Below are positions 37,796-50,740 of a stretch of DNA of 64,000 bases, piece by piece. Within the stretch, counting starts at the first letter, position 1, and each line of letters begins with the position of its first letter. The stretch is from contig CANNZV010001472.1 in assembly GCA_947561585.1 (NCBI GenBank), positions 1 through 64,000 on the forward strand. Reading direction: 5' to 3'. Source of the DNA: Caprella mutica (taxonomy: Eukaryota; Arthropoda; Malacostraca; Amphipoda; Caprellidae). Position numbers and translations under genes: made by a program. Below the pieces are notes generated by a model, which made no database searches, had not been told where the DNA came from, and worked only from the letters and a program-made list of their open reading frames with translations.

Positions 37796-38083
37796 GTGAC
37801 TATATTAACATTGAAATCGGATTACAATAACTCTATGGGCATACCCGTTAATTGGAAGAAAGGGAAACTTACGGCCACAATAGAGGTTTCTAGCGCGGAG
37901 TCCCATGGAGTCACCTTATTTGTCAGTCATATCCCCAGTGGATCTTCTAGCCCATCATCATCGTATCTTTCACCGTCGAACAGGGGTGGTTCATCGTCAA
38001 CCAATGGTGGTATCTTCAAAATGACCAAAGATATCCCCACTATGGATTCAAAGTGTCATATCAATCACTTAATGAGTAATTAG
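37796..38083 (+). pseudogene. Coding-like GC-richer island, unidentified
   Basis: This stretch up to about 38270 is visibly richer in G and C than anything nearby except the phrase repeats. The plus strand is open for 95 codons (no ATG at the start), with MGIPVNWKKGKLTATIEVSS early, a Ser/Gly-rich middle, and MTKDIPTMDSKCHINHLMSN at the end. The minus strand is open too over the same DNA (IPPLVDDEPPLFDGERYDDD), then further upstream on that strand EFNQQEKWEELRRWNELANY is open. Either could be the relic of a retroelement or a captured host exon. The minus reading PPLFDGERYD faintly recalls the start of copia-type gag, which is not enough to name it. Confidence 0.3.
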
Positions 38084-38274
38084 GCATCACTGTCCTAAAT
38101 AGTTAGCTAGCTCGTTCCATCTCCTTAACTCCTCCCATTTTTCCTGTTGGTTGAATTCTGAAAGATTTATTTTGAGACGGAAACTCCAAGCGCTACTTCA
38201 CCTTGTCTCACCAATTAAGGGTTTAAATGTTATTGGAAACCAACATACAACGTGAATATAGTGCACTCAGAGTC

Positions 38275-40380
38275 TCCGTCATTAATATAATTTATTATAT
38301 ATCATCAAATAGATATAATATTTGACAAATAGTAAAAAAATATTACCGGATATATAATTAATAATTAAACATTCAATGGAACTTATATTCATAAAGTTTT
38401 GGCAACGCTAATATTTTGAAAACCTTCATTCAAAGAAATTATGTAATAATAATTTGAATCCTTTAATAATTTGTGAGGTTAAAATTAGATTAGATTGAAT
38501 TAAACAACAGCTTATCTGAATATAGTAGAAACTTATATCGTACAATTTAATATACAGTAGACGTCGTAGAGTGGGGGAGAATGATGCGGGTAATTAAACT
38601 TGATGATTGTTTGTAATAAACAGTCAAATAAAATAATTCTAAATGGGAATAAGGTTAAAATGTAGTAGATTGGAAGTAACACATTCTAGATGAAGAATAT
38701 TTGAAACTTGTTAGGAAATATTATTAAGGATATACAAACAGTACTAGAATACAAATGTAATTTATTCGGAGTTATCATTGAATAACAAATAATTCCTCAC
38801 TCTCACTTCCTAAATCTTTCTTTCTCTTTACTCGATAGTTATTCTTCTCTCATGATATGGGATCATATTGCACTGGAAATAGGAGCAGCAATTTATAACA
38901 AAAATGATTGATGATGAAATAAATCTTATGAAATATAATATCGCTACTCGACCAAGAAAATACCATTGATAGAATTTCTCGGCAGATTGAGTTTGTATTT
39001 CATTTTTCAGTATTCCATTACGATTACTTTTTCATTATGTCAGTGATTGATGCTTGTAAAATCTATTTGTGATTTGTACTACTCAATTTACATTCTCTTT
39101 CTAAATTGCTAGCCTTTGTGAAATTTAATGTTTTTGTCTTTTTTTTAAGTTGGGCGATACTCTTGTAAAAGCTAAGGCGAGAAGGCATGTGATATACGAG
39201 ACGAAATATTTTGCATATTGCACATTAGATATATATTCAAGACTTTCTTTAGAATTTGCTTTTTTAGAATCGTCTGTTTGTAGTGTTTACATATTCTATT
39301 ATTGCTGTCTGATGCTGGTGTATTTCAGATTATCTTCATACAATTTTATTTTATTTCACAGTATACAATTTGAAATTAATTATTATTAATTAATTCTTGA
39401 TATATTCTTTTGAATTATTTTGGTATAAGAGAATTGGAGACAAAATACAACCTATAGAAAAATTTATGTATGGGTCATAGAAGATAAAGAGGACTATATT
39501 GTCTTTTTCTTCCTTCCGATATTTAATTGTTAATACTTTTGAATATCGATTACTTTCTTCGTACATTTATTAAAGAACAATACCATGCAAATGAAATACA
39601 GAATGAAAAATTGTATTTTTCATAAACATTTTGTGAAAGAAAAAATATGTATTATTCAACTTTTGAGCGAAAACGATATACCTTTCACTCATAGATATTT
39701 GTTTCATTTTTCTCTTTAAATGCTTCATATATAAGAAAATTTTAATTTGATCAATTCAATGTTCTAAAACGCAATTATTTATCTAACTCATTATAATAAG
39801 TTACAAAAATGAGCATATGGATATTAATCGATTTCAACAAGACCTCACATTGTTGCATTCTGCAACTGCAGTTACATATTTTATGAATATAGTTTTACAT
39901 TTGCAAAATACAGATAGAATCAACATAATTATCGATTAACTTGAGACAAGTGGAACAAATTTCCGTAACAATATGCGTTTTTGTATGTTCACAATTTTGT
40001 GCTATGGTGTGGAGAATTATTCATAATGTTAGAAAAATGAATTGTTTTCAATGGAAAATTACTGTTATTTCAATCATTTTATGTCAATATAACATAAATC
40101 CATTTAAAAGATTGTTTTACAAAACAGCAACTTTATTTTCCCAATATGGAATTTGTATCAACAATTTTTATAGCTATTGTGAATGTTTTTAAAAAAAGGA
40201 GCATTACATAAAGAAAATTCCACGACATTTCAATAATTTTGTGCAGTAAACTATACAAAATGTTAGTGTGTAAATGTTTTATTAATTTCATTTCATTTCA
40301 TATGATAGTGAATCTACTTATTTCTTACAATATTTTTGTCACACAATTGGTGAAAATATCAATTGTTTATTTCTCTGTTT
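38275..40380. other. AT-rich non-coding DNA
   Basis: Several frames of 79-83 codons have no domain, biased composition and no splice context. No repeat family recognised. Confidence 0.5.
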
Positions 40381-40384
40381 TATG

Positions 40385-40655
40385 CTATTAAGGGGACCGA
40401 CCATGGTTTTTGAAAACTTTTTTATTAATGAAGCTACGATTCTGAAACTTGATCACCATGGGTAAAATTGAATTCTCTTTCGATTTTGTTCATGGCATAT
40501 TTGCGATTCGACCCATGAAAAATGAGTTATTCGAATTTCGAACGGTTTTTTAACCCTTTTTTAAAAAGCCTAAATCTCAATTTTGGTTGAAGCTACGGCG
40601 TTGCGGTTGTATGCCTTTGATTCTAACGAGGATGGATTTTTTAAATCCACTTTGT
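40385..40655. repeat. Probable old repeat with distinct composition
   Basis: Starting AAGGGGACCGACCATGG this stretch is less AT-rich than its surroundings and contains GAAGCTACG twice (about 40428 and 40588), each followed by related text. This composition step suggests an interspersed repeat, but no ends or partner copy are visible in the window. Confidence 0.35.
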
Positions 40656-41571
40656 TATTATTCAGTATAGTGTATCTGACTACCACTCACAGATTCTCTC
40701 TCCGAGTTGAATTTATACATTTTTCTCATAAACAATATTATGTTTGTTTCTAATTTTCTTATTTTACAATATTTGAAAACTATAGAAAATGGGCCATAAA
40801 ATGATGTAAAAGAAATATATTTTGGCTGATAATTTGCCCAATTTTCATACATTATTTGCTATTACAACAAAATAACAATCATCTTTTTCATTTGTCATTT
40901 TATTATAGTAATATATGTGAATGTATAGATATGAACTCAATGAACTTGCGTATAATTGTTCTGTATGTAAGTTGTATATTCACTCCCAATATTGCAGAGT
41001 CTCGTTTAGAAGAAATGGACATAATTCGACTGCAAGAAAGGCAATACCAATCTCTGCTGTCGGAGTATTCTGTACTTCTTTGTTGGATGAAGTTGGCTTA
41101 CTCTCTCAATATTACTACACTCTAAGAAAGAAGACTTAGATCTAAGAACGATATGAAATATGCTTCTAGAGCTGTCAATGGAGTATTATTGTTCAGTGAA
41201 TATTTGGTTATCGTCTTATAAATTATTATTATTCATAGGACAACATTATGATAGAACTCAAAGAAATATTACTTACATATTTATTGAAGAATTTTGTAGT
41301 CCTGTTTCTCTCTCTCACTGCAATTAAATTTCACATAATAACTTCATAAGTAAAAAGAGACAATGAACAAATCACCAGAGCAAACAAGTTAAAAGAAATT
41401 GTACTGATGAATTATATATTTCAACAAAAGCAATTTCATACTCCAATGTTTCTATCAACTAATATTTACTTTTCCCTTGATTTAAACAGTTACAGTTGAT
41501 ATGTATCCATAGATAGAAAAAATGAAGAATAACACACCAGTAGAGATTGGTTTTGCCTTTCTTGGGCACAA

Positions 41572-42577
41572 GGACTTTTTCCCGTCGGACTTTTCCTCGC
41601 CAGACTATTCCCCGCCTGACTTTTCCCCTCATGTATTATTTTCCCAGACGAACTTTTCCCCGCCGAATAAAATATCAGTGCATGGGGCTATTAAGGTATA
41701 ATTACGAAAATACAAACCATTTATTAATAGATGACACAGTTCTATAACAGACTTACACATTACTACAATCTTATATTAAGCTTTGGTTTCCATATTTGCC
41801 CATATTAGTCTTTTTGATTTTAAGACTGTACCTCCTTAAATTCGCATTAAATTAATATATGATACAAAGTTGAAATATTAGGACAGTACAAACGGATTGG
41901 CACAAGTCGCAATTTATTTTAAGCAGCTGCGATTAATTCAGTTTATTAGACTCTATGTACACATTTATACATATCGTGAATTTATAATTTTTTGCTAGCT
42001 ATTATAAAACATAACTATCTATAACTAATACATTTAATTGTACTCGGAAACAAATAAATTCAATTACATTTTATCAATTTGACAATTAATATACTACAGA
42101 ATTAATAAATCTATACTAAATTATAATAGTGACCTTTTTCTTTAATGAATATCTAATATTAATATCTTAGCGACGTGATTGACAATGGTTTAACAATTGT
42201 CATGGAAATATCTATACAGGTTAGAGTGTAGATATTCTTGAATCAAAACTTTTTAAGTAGTCAGGTTTGATGATGATTGAATATAATGTCCAACATTTTC
42301 TCTAAATTGTAATTTATTTCCAGTCAATTAGTGATCTATTCCCATGTATAACCAATTAACCATATTAAAATAAAAATAAAAAAATGGTCTGCTATTTGCG
42401 ACGGCAAAACTGATATTTAATTCAAAATGATTTTTTTTTGGAAATTAAATAGAGAATAGAATTTTAAATTGGCTTCCAGAGTGTAAATTCTTAAACTACC
42501 CGGCGGGGAAAATACCCAAGTTGAAGAGTCTGACGATGAAAACTTCTAGCGAGGAAAAGTCCGGCGGGAAATAGTCC
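41572..42577. mobile_element. Phrase-repeat element with inverted TTTTCCCCGCC ends
   Basis: The left arm (41572-41675) repeats GGACTTTTCCCCGCC-like phrases six times; the right arm (about 42499-42577) has the complement (CGGCGGGGAAAATACC, GAGGAAAAGTCCGGCGGG) and ends AATAGTCC, mirroring GGACTTTT at the left. The core of about 820 bp is AT-rich and non-coding. The 66-codon frame on + (rich in TFPRRTFPR) is only a translation of the phrase array. No clear target duplication. Confidence 0.65.
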
Positions 42578-42579
42578 GT

Positions 42580-43500
42580 TTCCCTCTTTCTTTCTGTTGA
42601 TTTATGTCAATTTCATATAAATGACACTTAAAAATACTAGGAGTGAATTTACATCATGCATACATAAACAAATTTTGTTTGTAATTACGAATATGTGGAT
42701 TCAGTTAACTATTATTCACAAATAATCTATTTTGAGAAATCAAACAATTAAAAGCAATTCACTTCTTCGATAAAAAAGATTAAAGATATATTTCAATTAA
42801 AATAATTATAAATCAAACTCGCTCATTTCTCTGTATTAAAAGAACTCAGTGAAAATTGATGTAGTTCTCAGTTGAACATTCAAGTGATCATTTTCATGGA
42901 TTATACAACATACAGCATCATTAACAAAGGTACAGAACATTTGTTTTAAAGACATAACATTTTGCCAATCATATATTAACTTGTTAGAAATTGCATGATC
43001 ATATTTTATAAAAATGTCAAACGGATAAATATAATGGATAATCTCTTTATTGAAAAGAAAAACATTTTCCTTTAGAAGTAGCGTTAAATGGCATTGTGAC
43101 TAAGCAAATATCGTAGAGAACAAATGAAGCCAATTTTTTATTTAGTAGTAATCACCTTTCCAACATGAAGACCATTCTAGTTTAAGCTGGTTATATATTA
43201 GCCTCAATCTCTACCATTGACAATATCTTCTAATCATTGAGATATATAGTGTCTCTAACCACACCGTGTTCAAGTGCTGGTCTGTTAATCTCCTCAGAGA
43301 CAAAGCGGCTCACCAGGCTAGAGTACTTTCTATGTGTTTAGCAGACTGGAAGAACACAATTTGCAGAGATTTCAGAATTGTAACTTACAATGAAATTCAA
43401 TAGAAATACTAACAATGAATAATATAACTCTTAATCAGAGTGACTCATCACATAGCAATGGTGGTTTTAATGGAACTACATTATCCATTGTTTCATTACT
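42580..43500. other. AT-rich non-coding DNA
   Basis: Nothing recognised. A short less AT-rich stretch around 43255-43330 shows no open frame of note. Confidence 0.5.
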
Positions 43501-43504
43501 TATG

Positions 43505-45150
43505 AGTAAGGCTCGGACATTGGAGCATTTATAATTTAAATGCTACTAGTGCTCATAATGCTCCATTATACTCCAAACGCTCCAAAATGCTCCTTATGTA
43601 CTCTGGTTGACTTATATTGTGCACAAAGATTGAGTAATAACAAATAACTGTATCATTCTTACCGGGTATACAACTGTACCTTTAAGTGTATTAATGGTTC
43701 ATAAAGCTTAAACGTGAATGATCGAACTAATTTCATAAAGTTATCTGCCAGTGATTGCTGAGACTGTTTATTTAGGTAACCTTTTTAATTTATACATTTC
43801 TTTCCCCATCCTTCATATTACCAATAATTAGTTCGTATAAATATACTTAAACTAAAAATATAGATTAAAATGCGAATTTGATATTGATAGAGAGATATCT
43901 TCTGTGAAATACCAGGGTATGCGTTTGTGTGCTATTGCCTAGGTGCAGTCACAGAAATTGTTTCAGTAATTATTTTTGATAGTTAACTAATTTCAAAAGT
44001 TGAAAAGAAATCATATTACAGGTAAAGCTTGTACAGCGGACGATCTTTTATCGGGCAAAAAATATCCGTTCTATAAGGACCATGCAGCTCCTACAATGAC
44101 ATCTTTAAATTATATGGTTAAACAAATATAATCTATGTCTACCATGTATCTAGTCAAGCATTGATTTAATTTGAGTATATTCACTTAATGAGTTAATGTA
44201 TTGTTGTTTAGTTTTTTTTTTCATTAATTTTATTTTGTTACCCTTTTCCTATACATTTTATTTGACTAGAAAAGTTCTACAAAAATTAAAAAGAGGTGTA
44301 ACTATTTTAATATCAACCCTAGATTTTCACGTAATTTACATCAATTTAGCTGCTAATTTTTATTTTATTTTACATACCTTATTTTTTCGTTCATTTGTTT
44401 GAGTAATCAAATACTGGGTTGAATGTTTTGTAAGGCGTAGTGAAGAAAACAGACTTAAATCTTTCCCGAATTGACTGCCTAAGATGTTTCCCGCTATGCT
44501 AGTGCCCCTGTTATTCCTTTTATTGAAATATTTGATTTCAGATAGACGACTAAGTGTCAAAAGAAAAAGTTAAGGAAGTAATGGTTTTATCTTGTTATAA
44601 TGGGTTAATTTTCACATTCTTACCAAACTTCAACAACATGTGATGCTAGAATTTTCTGTAACCTAATAGACTCAATATAGATTCCAATTATTATATATAC
44701 CGTATACGTTAGTTTTGGTTTCAACATCTACTGTTCTTTTTCTTATGTTTTTTCAAGTATTGCACAATACTTTTGAGCCTTACATATTTACATGATGATT
44801 TTTCAAAATGAATTGTTTGTGGATAAAAATTAAAGATTATTTTTGTGTATATTTCATCCAAAAACTCTTCAAAACAAAACTTCGTTAAAATTCTTACTTT
44901 GATAAGTAACACGCTTTTTCTTTCGGTGCATGAAACACGCAAAAAACAGCCTCAAATGCATCAATAACTGACCGACCCCAAATGCACTGATAAGTGCTCC
45001 AAATGCTCAAATGAGTGCTCCAAATGCCCCGATTAGTGCTAAAAAATGCTCTTTCCCATCGCTGCTACTGCACATTTATAGCACTATAAACGCTCATTTT
45101 AACCGCTACTACTGCTCTTTTGTAAGTGTTCCAATGTTCTTGCTCTACTT
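43505..45150. mobile_element. Element with ATGCTCC phrases and inverted outer ends
   Basis: The outer ends are imperfectly inverted: GGCTCGGACATTGGAGCA at the left (about 43510) and GTGTTCCAATGTTCTTGC at the right (about 45126). Inside, the phrase AATGCTCC/AGTGCTCC recurs on the left (43545-43600) and on the right (44945-45065), in the same orientation in both arms, unlike the other phrase elements. The core is non-coding; open frames of 66-73 codons are unsupported. Confidence 0.45.
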
Positions 45151-45489
45151 TTGAGATGAAGAGACATATTATGATGAACGGCCTATATATTTGTAGTGAT
45201 ACGGATATTATGCATAAGACCAAAATTAACATCAAAAATGAAATTTAATGTAAGACATCCTATAATATTTAAATATTTACAAACGAATCGAATGTATCTT
45301 TCGGAAGTTTATTTTAGAATGCATGTGTTTCACTTTTTCCCTCTCTAGACTTAACCCGTATGATTTTGACGTGTGTTTTCTAGGCACATTCTTTTTCAAA
45401 TTACTCAATATATTTCATTTCATTCCTTTATATTTACTGCATATCTTTACTTCGTTCCTACATTTATACTAAATATACTTTTGAATTTA

Positions 45490-45885
45490 AAAGTTGAAAA
45501 AATATTTACGTATCGACGTCAATCAGCGTAAACCACGTAAATTAGGAAATTATTTGTACTGTGGTGACGTGTGGCAAAGTACAACAAAAGCACACACATA
45601 CAAGAACTGTTATTGGGTCACACTCCACCCAATCACAGCTCTGCTCTATCAGTTGCCAATGTCTTATATACATAATAGCTATGTATTTATTTCTCCTTAT
45701 ATGTACAATATTTTTACTTGAAATTTAGTACACTTTAGTTAGGTATATATACTAACAACTTGTGATAAATACAGTAACGTAGGTTTTTGAAAAAGACATG
45801 TGTTTTTTAACACACAGTCAAACTTTCCCGTTCATTCCGATAGCCAATCAAATTAGGGTTAATACTTCTCAATTAAATTAGAACT
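45490..45885 (+). repeat. Dispersed repeat of about 380 bp, copy 2
   Basis: Direct-orientation partner of 32100-32480, sharing AATCACAGCTCTGCTCT, TTGCCAATGTCTTATATAC and ATTAGGGTTAA. The 75-codon frame within it is not open in the other copy and so is not a gene. Confidence 0.65.
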
Positions 45886-45989
45886 TGAAGAAAAATCACC
45901 TTGATGCAGGAAACCTTCCAAGATTTGATGTGCCATAATCTGATAATTGAAACTTCTCTTCTGATTGATTCAACACCTCTTCAAGATCT

Positions 45990-46018
45990 ACCTAACCTAA
46001 CCTAACCTAACCTAACCA
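45990..46018 (-). repeat. Short interstitial telomere-like run (CCTAA)5
   Basis: Five perfect tandem CCTAA units, the arthropod-type telomere repeat TTAGG on the minus strand. It is far too short to be a telomere; interstitial runs like this arise by break repair or chance. Confidence 0.8.
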
Positions 46019-46019
46019 T

Positions 46020-49000
46020 CGGGACATTGATTCCACTCTATTTGCGCACCAAACATTCAGACCTTTGACTTGCTAGAGCTCCTGAAATTGGTTACATCAT
46101 AGTATTTTAATATAGACAGAGACAATCAAGTAGTAGTTAAATAGTAACTTTTTCGAGAAGTAGTGCCTTCGCTTCAAAATATCCTTTGAATAGATTTAAA
46201 TATTGCATCTTAATTGTGTTTTTCATTGATATTTAAAATATTACATAATTGACTTGTTTCACGACATTGAATTAGAAGAAATATGAAACAAGAAACATAT
46301 TTATTAAAGATAATGCATCTTAGTTGTCAATCAAAACAAAAGTACAAGCCTAAATTATTAAAAAAATTTAAAAGGTAGAAAATATTAAACGACTGAGTAG
46401 TGAGAATATTACTATAAAAACGGCATACCTTTAGTTATAAAATATTATATAAATTAATAACATATAAGTCACCAAGTTATTTACATTTTTTCTATCTATA
46501 TGTTCAAATACTTGTGGTCTCAGGAATAGTTTTGAATATTTCTAAATATCTTTCGTGTGTATTCAAACACTCTCATCTTCGTCAAACGTCTGACAATGCC
46601 ATAGAGACGTTTTTTCTTGGAGAACTGGACCGAAAATTACGAAGCGGAGTGACAGGCTTCAAGAAAAGATAAACTCTCTCACAAACCAGTTAAATATATC
46701 AATAATATCACGAGGAAAAGCGTGCAATATTTCTATAAATGAAATTACACAATATAATAATGGAAAAACAAATTTTCATATTTTAATGTGTTACATCTTA
46801 ATAGTCGCCTTTGAATTATAGAAGTGAATATTTTTTACATGATTATTGATTAACTATTATTTATCCAGTTTTTGTGATGCTATTTGTTTTCTTTATCAGC
46901 TAAACATAATAGTGCCAATATACGTTGCCTGAATAACGTAATTATAGAAACAATAATTTTTAGGCTGTACTACATGCATCGATTAGAATGCAATGATAAC
47001 AAATAAAGAATTATTTTTGGCATGCATTTTGTACGTTTGAAATCCAAAATATTCCTTAGCATTCCAATCCTAGTATTACCTGTTGTTTGAACACAAATAA
47101 ATGAAATACAGTCACAGTGCAACACTGAAACTGAATAGATCCAATATAATCCCTCTAGTCTATATAAATAGGTTTAAAATGTATGACTGGCTGGTTAAAT
47201 GTTAGGTGAAGTGTGCAACTAGTATTTATATCAAGCAAATAGCTTATTCCAGTGTTAGAAAAATAAGAAATTTTCAAATTAAATCTGATCAAAAATTACC
47301 AAATAAGTCATCAGGTTAATTCAGATAAAACTTATGATATCAAAAAGGAGGTACTCTTAATACTAACCAGTTTTTTTATAAAAAACTGATTTGAGAAAAA
47401 TGTGTATGTTGATGCAAGATTTATATTGCATCAAACATAAAATATTCCACTTGATAATAAATTGTCCGAAAAACTCCAATGACATATATCTAATAGAGGT
47501 ACCGATACTTGAAGGTTTGTACCTTCATCAATAATGGATGTGTATTTTATTTCCATTGATTAATTAAACACCACTTCTACTCTAAAACTTTTCCCCTGAA
47601 ATAGATTGATCTCATGAATTTAAATTAGGAATTACACTGAATAAATAGTGTTGTTGTCTGTTAGGACACTTCATAAAATTGAAAAACGCGTAACTATTTT
47701 CAATATAAACTTCAATTACAAGTGAAGTTCCACTAACTAATTTCTTATTTACTCCTATTAATGAATAGTAGATTCCAAACTAACATTGAATAACATTATA
47801 TTTTTAATTCCAGAAACGTATTATATAATCTATGTTTTGTTTTCAGCTGCCGTTTTAGTTTTAGGTGTATCTTTATCCGATTCAATTATGATTTAGGTGT
47901 TAATAAGTAGTATGTTTATCTGATATATAAGTAAGGGTACATTATTTAAAAAATATCTATTTAATACCAATGTATTACGGAGAATTATATCTAATAGTTT
48001 ACCAATATCATCAGAATGAAATAGTTAAATTTAATATTATTATTAGTATTACAATTTTTATTCACTATAGAATTATAACGTGAGTTTAGCACAAATTAAA
48101 ATATTATTAAAATAATATATAACAAATATATGATAATTTACACACGTTGAACCATAGGAGAGGACAAATTACTAATGAATATGCGAAGTAATTTAATACG
48201 AGAGAAGTAATTAGATGGATTCACATAGAAAAAGTGCAAAGTAATTAAGAGCAAAGTAATTAGAAATTGAAAAAAGAAACTCAATCAATTACTAGGAAAG
48301 TAATTAGATGGACTCAATCACATTGAAAATGATATTCAATTAATTAATGCAATATAATACACACAGTACCTTTTTAGTTCAGGTAATTTACACTCTAGTT
48401 ACATTACATATTTATAATTGGCAAACGAAGCTAGAAAGTAACTCGGTCAGATATTAAATCATATTCAGGTTATTGATGTTAAAGTAAATACAGAGTGATT
48501 AAGTTGTAGTAGAAAATTATATTAAAACGGAGTTCAATGGTAATATTAGCAATGCATTATGAGTACATAAAACGTTTTGAACTGAGCACACTAACTACCC
48601 CTGCTATAATTGATAAGAGAGAACCTAGAGCATACGGACAGTTTTTGTTAAAAACTGAATAATACGTAAACGAATTTGAATTTTATTATTTAAAGAATTC
48701 TGTATGTAGATAAAACAGCTTACTTCAAATTCTTTTAAGACAGTTTTACAATATAAACTTTCATTCGAAAGTTATAAGACAAAATATGGGAGAGTTTCAA
48801 GTGTGCGAATGCTCCTTCCTAGAAAGAGACTTTGGACAAGCTGTGAGGACGATTCGGACACCATAAAAATGATTAAAACAATGGAAATTTGAGTAATTCA
48901 ACGATAGGATTGAATTCGGATCTAATAATTTAATTTAAATAAACCACAATGACTTGTAATATACAGTAATAATTCATCGTATTTGAAATTTTATCATAAT

Positions 49001-49180
49001 TGTAATGATTGAACATTTTCTCAAACAAAATAAAGATAGCCCATGAGTAATCACTGTGAGTTTATTTTCATATTCAATAGATATGTATCAAAGAAAATGG
49101 TATAATTATTTCCTTTTACTTTGACTGAAACTGTTTCCTTCTCTTGGAATTACTTCAAAAAGTTAGTAAATTATATCTTA
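46020..49180. other. AT-rich non-coding DNA
   Basis: No gene recognised. At 48165-48320 AAAGTAATTAGA-type phrases recur about six times (GAGAAGTAATTAGATGGA, GGAAAGTAATTAGATGGA), a loose repeat of the phrase style seen elsewhere. Confidence 0.5.
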
Positions 49181-49186
49181 AATATT

Positions 49187-49342
49187 TCAGCGAATGTTAT
49201 AGTCCACAAGTGTAGATCTTGCTACACTTCCAATTTCAGCTGCTTTTCTGACAGATAAACCTTTTTGGAATTCATCAAATACTTTTCGAATACTTTCTTT
49301 TTTAAGGCCTCTATTAGTTTTCCTTCTATAAATAAAAGGCAT
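49187..49342 (-). pseudogene. Psq/pogo-type helix-turn-helix fragment
   Basis: From the internal ATG at 49342 the frame reads MPFIYRRKTNRGLKKESIRK, then VFDEFQKGLSVRKAAEIGSV and ARSTLVDYNIR before a stop. This is a good match in pattern to the Psq/CENP-B-type DNA-binding helix-turn-helix at the N-terminus of pogo-like transposases: basic K-R-K-T-N-R-G start, then G-x-S-V-R-K-A-A and the recognition-helix V-x-R-S-T-L. Only about 50 residues remain of the several hundred expected. It lies just outside, and in the opposite orientation to, the pogo-like element at 49437-50740, so it is a separate fragment or a rearranged piece. Confidence 0.75.
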
Positions 49343-49436
49343 GATGATTACAATCGTCAATTTGTCAATTAAAAACACTAAAATCAAAAGTTGTAACTAA
49401 TTATATATACAAATGTTATTTCAATTGAAATAATTA

Positions 49437-50740
49437 GGCGAAGATGGTCATCAATGGATCACTGGGAACAATGGGACATGCTGAATAACTGTTAAATTTG
49501 AGGATAATTTTTAACATCTTAATTGTAAATTAGGCACACTTTTATGCATTCACTCTCATTGCACTCAGCGGTTGGTGTGCAGTCAGCTCTGCGTTAACGA
49601 AAACTTGTGTTTTAGAGGGGGGGGGGGGAACTAAATTTTTCGTACTTCGTTTCAATTGTTATAAATTTGGTAATTTAACATATTATACTGACGCCATTCT
49701 TCTATAATATTAAGTAAAAAATAAAAAATGATCATATGAAAGAATTGCCTTTATACTTTTGTAGCTAAACCACTAAAAATAGCGTCATGGTGATCATTGG
49801 GACAGCAAATTTGGTTAACTATGGGACAGTGTCTTATTGTCAATCAAACTGTCTAGATATTCCATATGAATCAATAAATATCTATTTTGGATACAATAAC
49901 ATGAACTGTAGCTTCAGGGCTTCTTGTAGAAACAGAAAATCAAGCTGAAGCGGGACTTTCGACCATGATCAAGGGCTTTAGCAATCTGAGGTCATCACAA
50001 AGCACAGCATAAAAAAATATATTTCACTATAAAAGAAAAAGACGCAGCATGATTGCAGCGGATACACCAGAGAAACAAGAGCTTTTTCTGGTGCCACTAA
50101 AAGGATAAGGCTTTCGAAATCACGTCATAAAGAATCCGTTGATGGCCTGTAAACACTTGTTCTTGGTCTGGTAGAGAACTCTTAATCTAACTGATCCATT
50201 CGTCTGATGAACTTAAATCTCTACCGAAAACGTTGGAAATTAAGGTTTATGCTCTTGTAGAATTTGATAGAACTTCTAAAACGTATTCTGTTGGCCAAAA
50301 GCATGAAGAAAATAAATACGAAATATTGATGTTAGGCGAAAATTCAATCGCAATGAGTTTCATTTTCTAAATGTTCCTAACATTGCATCAGAGAAGCTAG
50401 AGGACATTAAACTGATATTATGTAAACCAACTAAGTGTGGGACAATAAAAAGAGATAATTCGAACTTGAAATTCGACCATAACCTCAAAAATATACAAGT
50501 TTGATCGTTCACCAGGGTATGTCCCATTGTTAACCAGTGCTGGTATACAATGGGACCATTTTGTTTTGTTTTTTATTTAATTTTCTTCTAGTCAACAAAA
50601 CATGTGATAGTATTCTAGTTAAATTCATTTTATAAAGGAATATCTTTAGTACACATGGATTATTTTTTTTTTATTTCGCCCATAGTAAATGGAATATCAT
50701 TCTTTCTGTGTTTTTTGTCCCATTGATGACCATCTCCCCC
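49437..50740. mobile_element. Pogo-like element, 1304 bp, TA target duplication
   Basis: The left end GGCGAAGATGGTCATCAATG and the right end (complement of GGGGGAGATGGTCATCAATG) are inverted and each is flanked by TA (49435-49436; 50741-50742). Related phrases (TGGGACA, AACAATGGGACAT, GTCCCATTGTTAACCAG) occur repeatedly within about 380 bp of the left end and 230 bp of the right, so it also shows the phrase style. A decayed transposase C-terminus lies inside on the plus strand. Confidence 0.8.
50242..50504 (+). pseudogene. Pogo-like transposase C-terminal relic
   Basis: The frame from 50242 reads KVYALVEFDRTSKTYSVGQK and continues HEENKYEILML; a frameshift near 50350 leads to NEFHFLNVPNIASEKLEDIK and LILCKPTKCGTIKRDNSNLK, FDHNLKNIQV and a stop. 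Insect pogo/CENP-B-like transposases often end with this order of a Val-Gly-Gln segment, a Phe-x-Phe-Pro segment, E-D-I, a Leu-x-x-Pro and a final Phe-Asp. The catalytic part upstream is not readable. Orientation and position fit the element at 49437-50740. Confidence 0.6.

Noticed and set aside
41547..41747. 66-codon frame rich in TFPRRTFPR
   Set aside because: It is only the translation of the CTTTTCCCCGCC phrase array of the element at 41572-42577; it has no start context or conservation.
45494..45721. 75-codon frame
   Set aside because: Lies in a dispersed repeat whose other copy (32100-32480) does not keep the frame.
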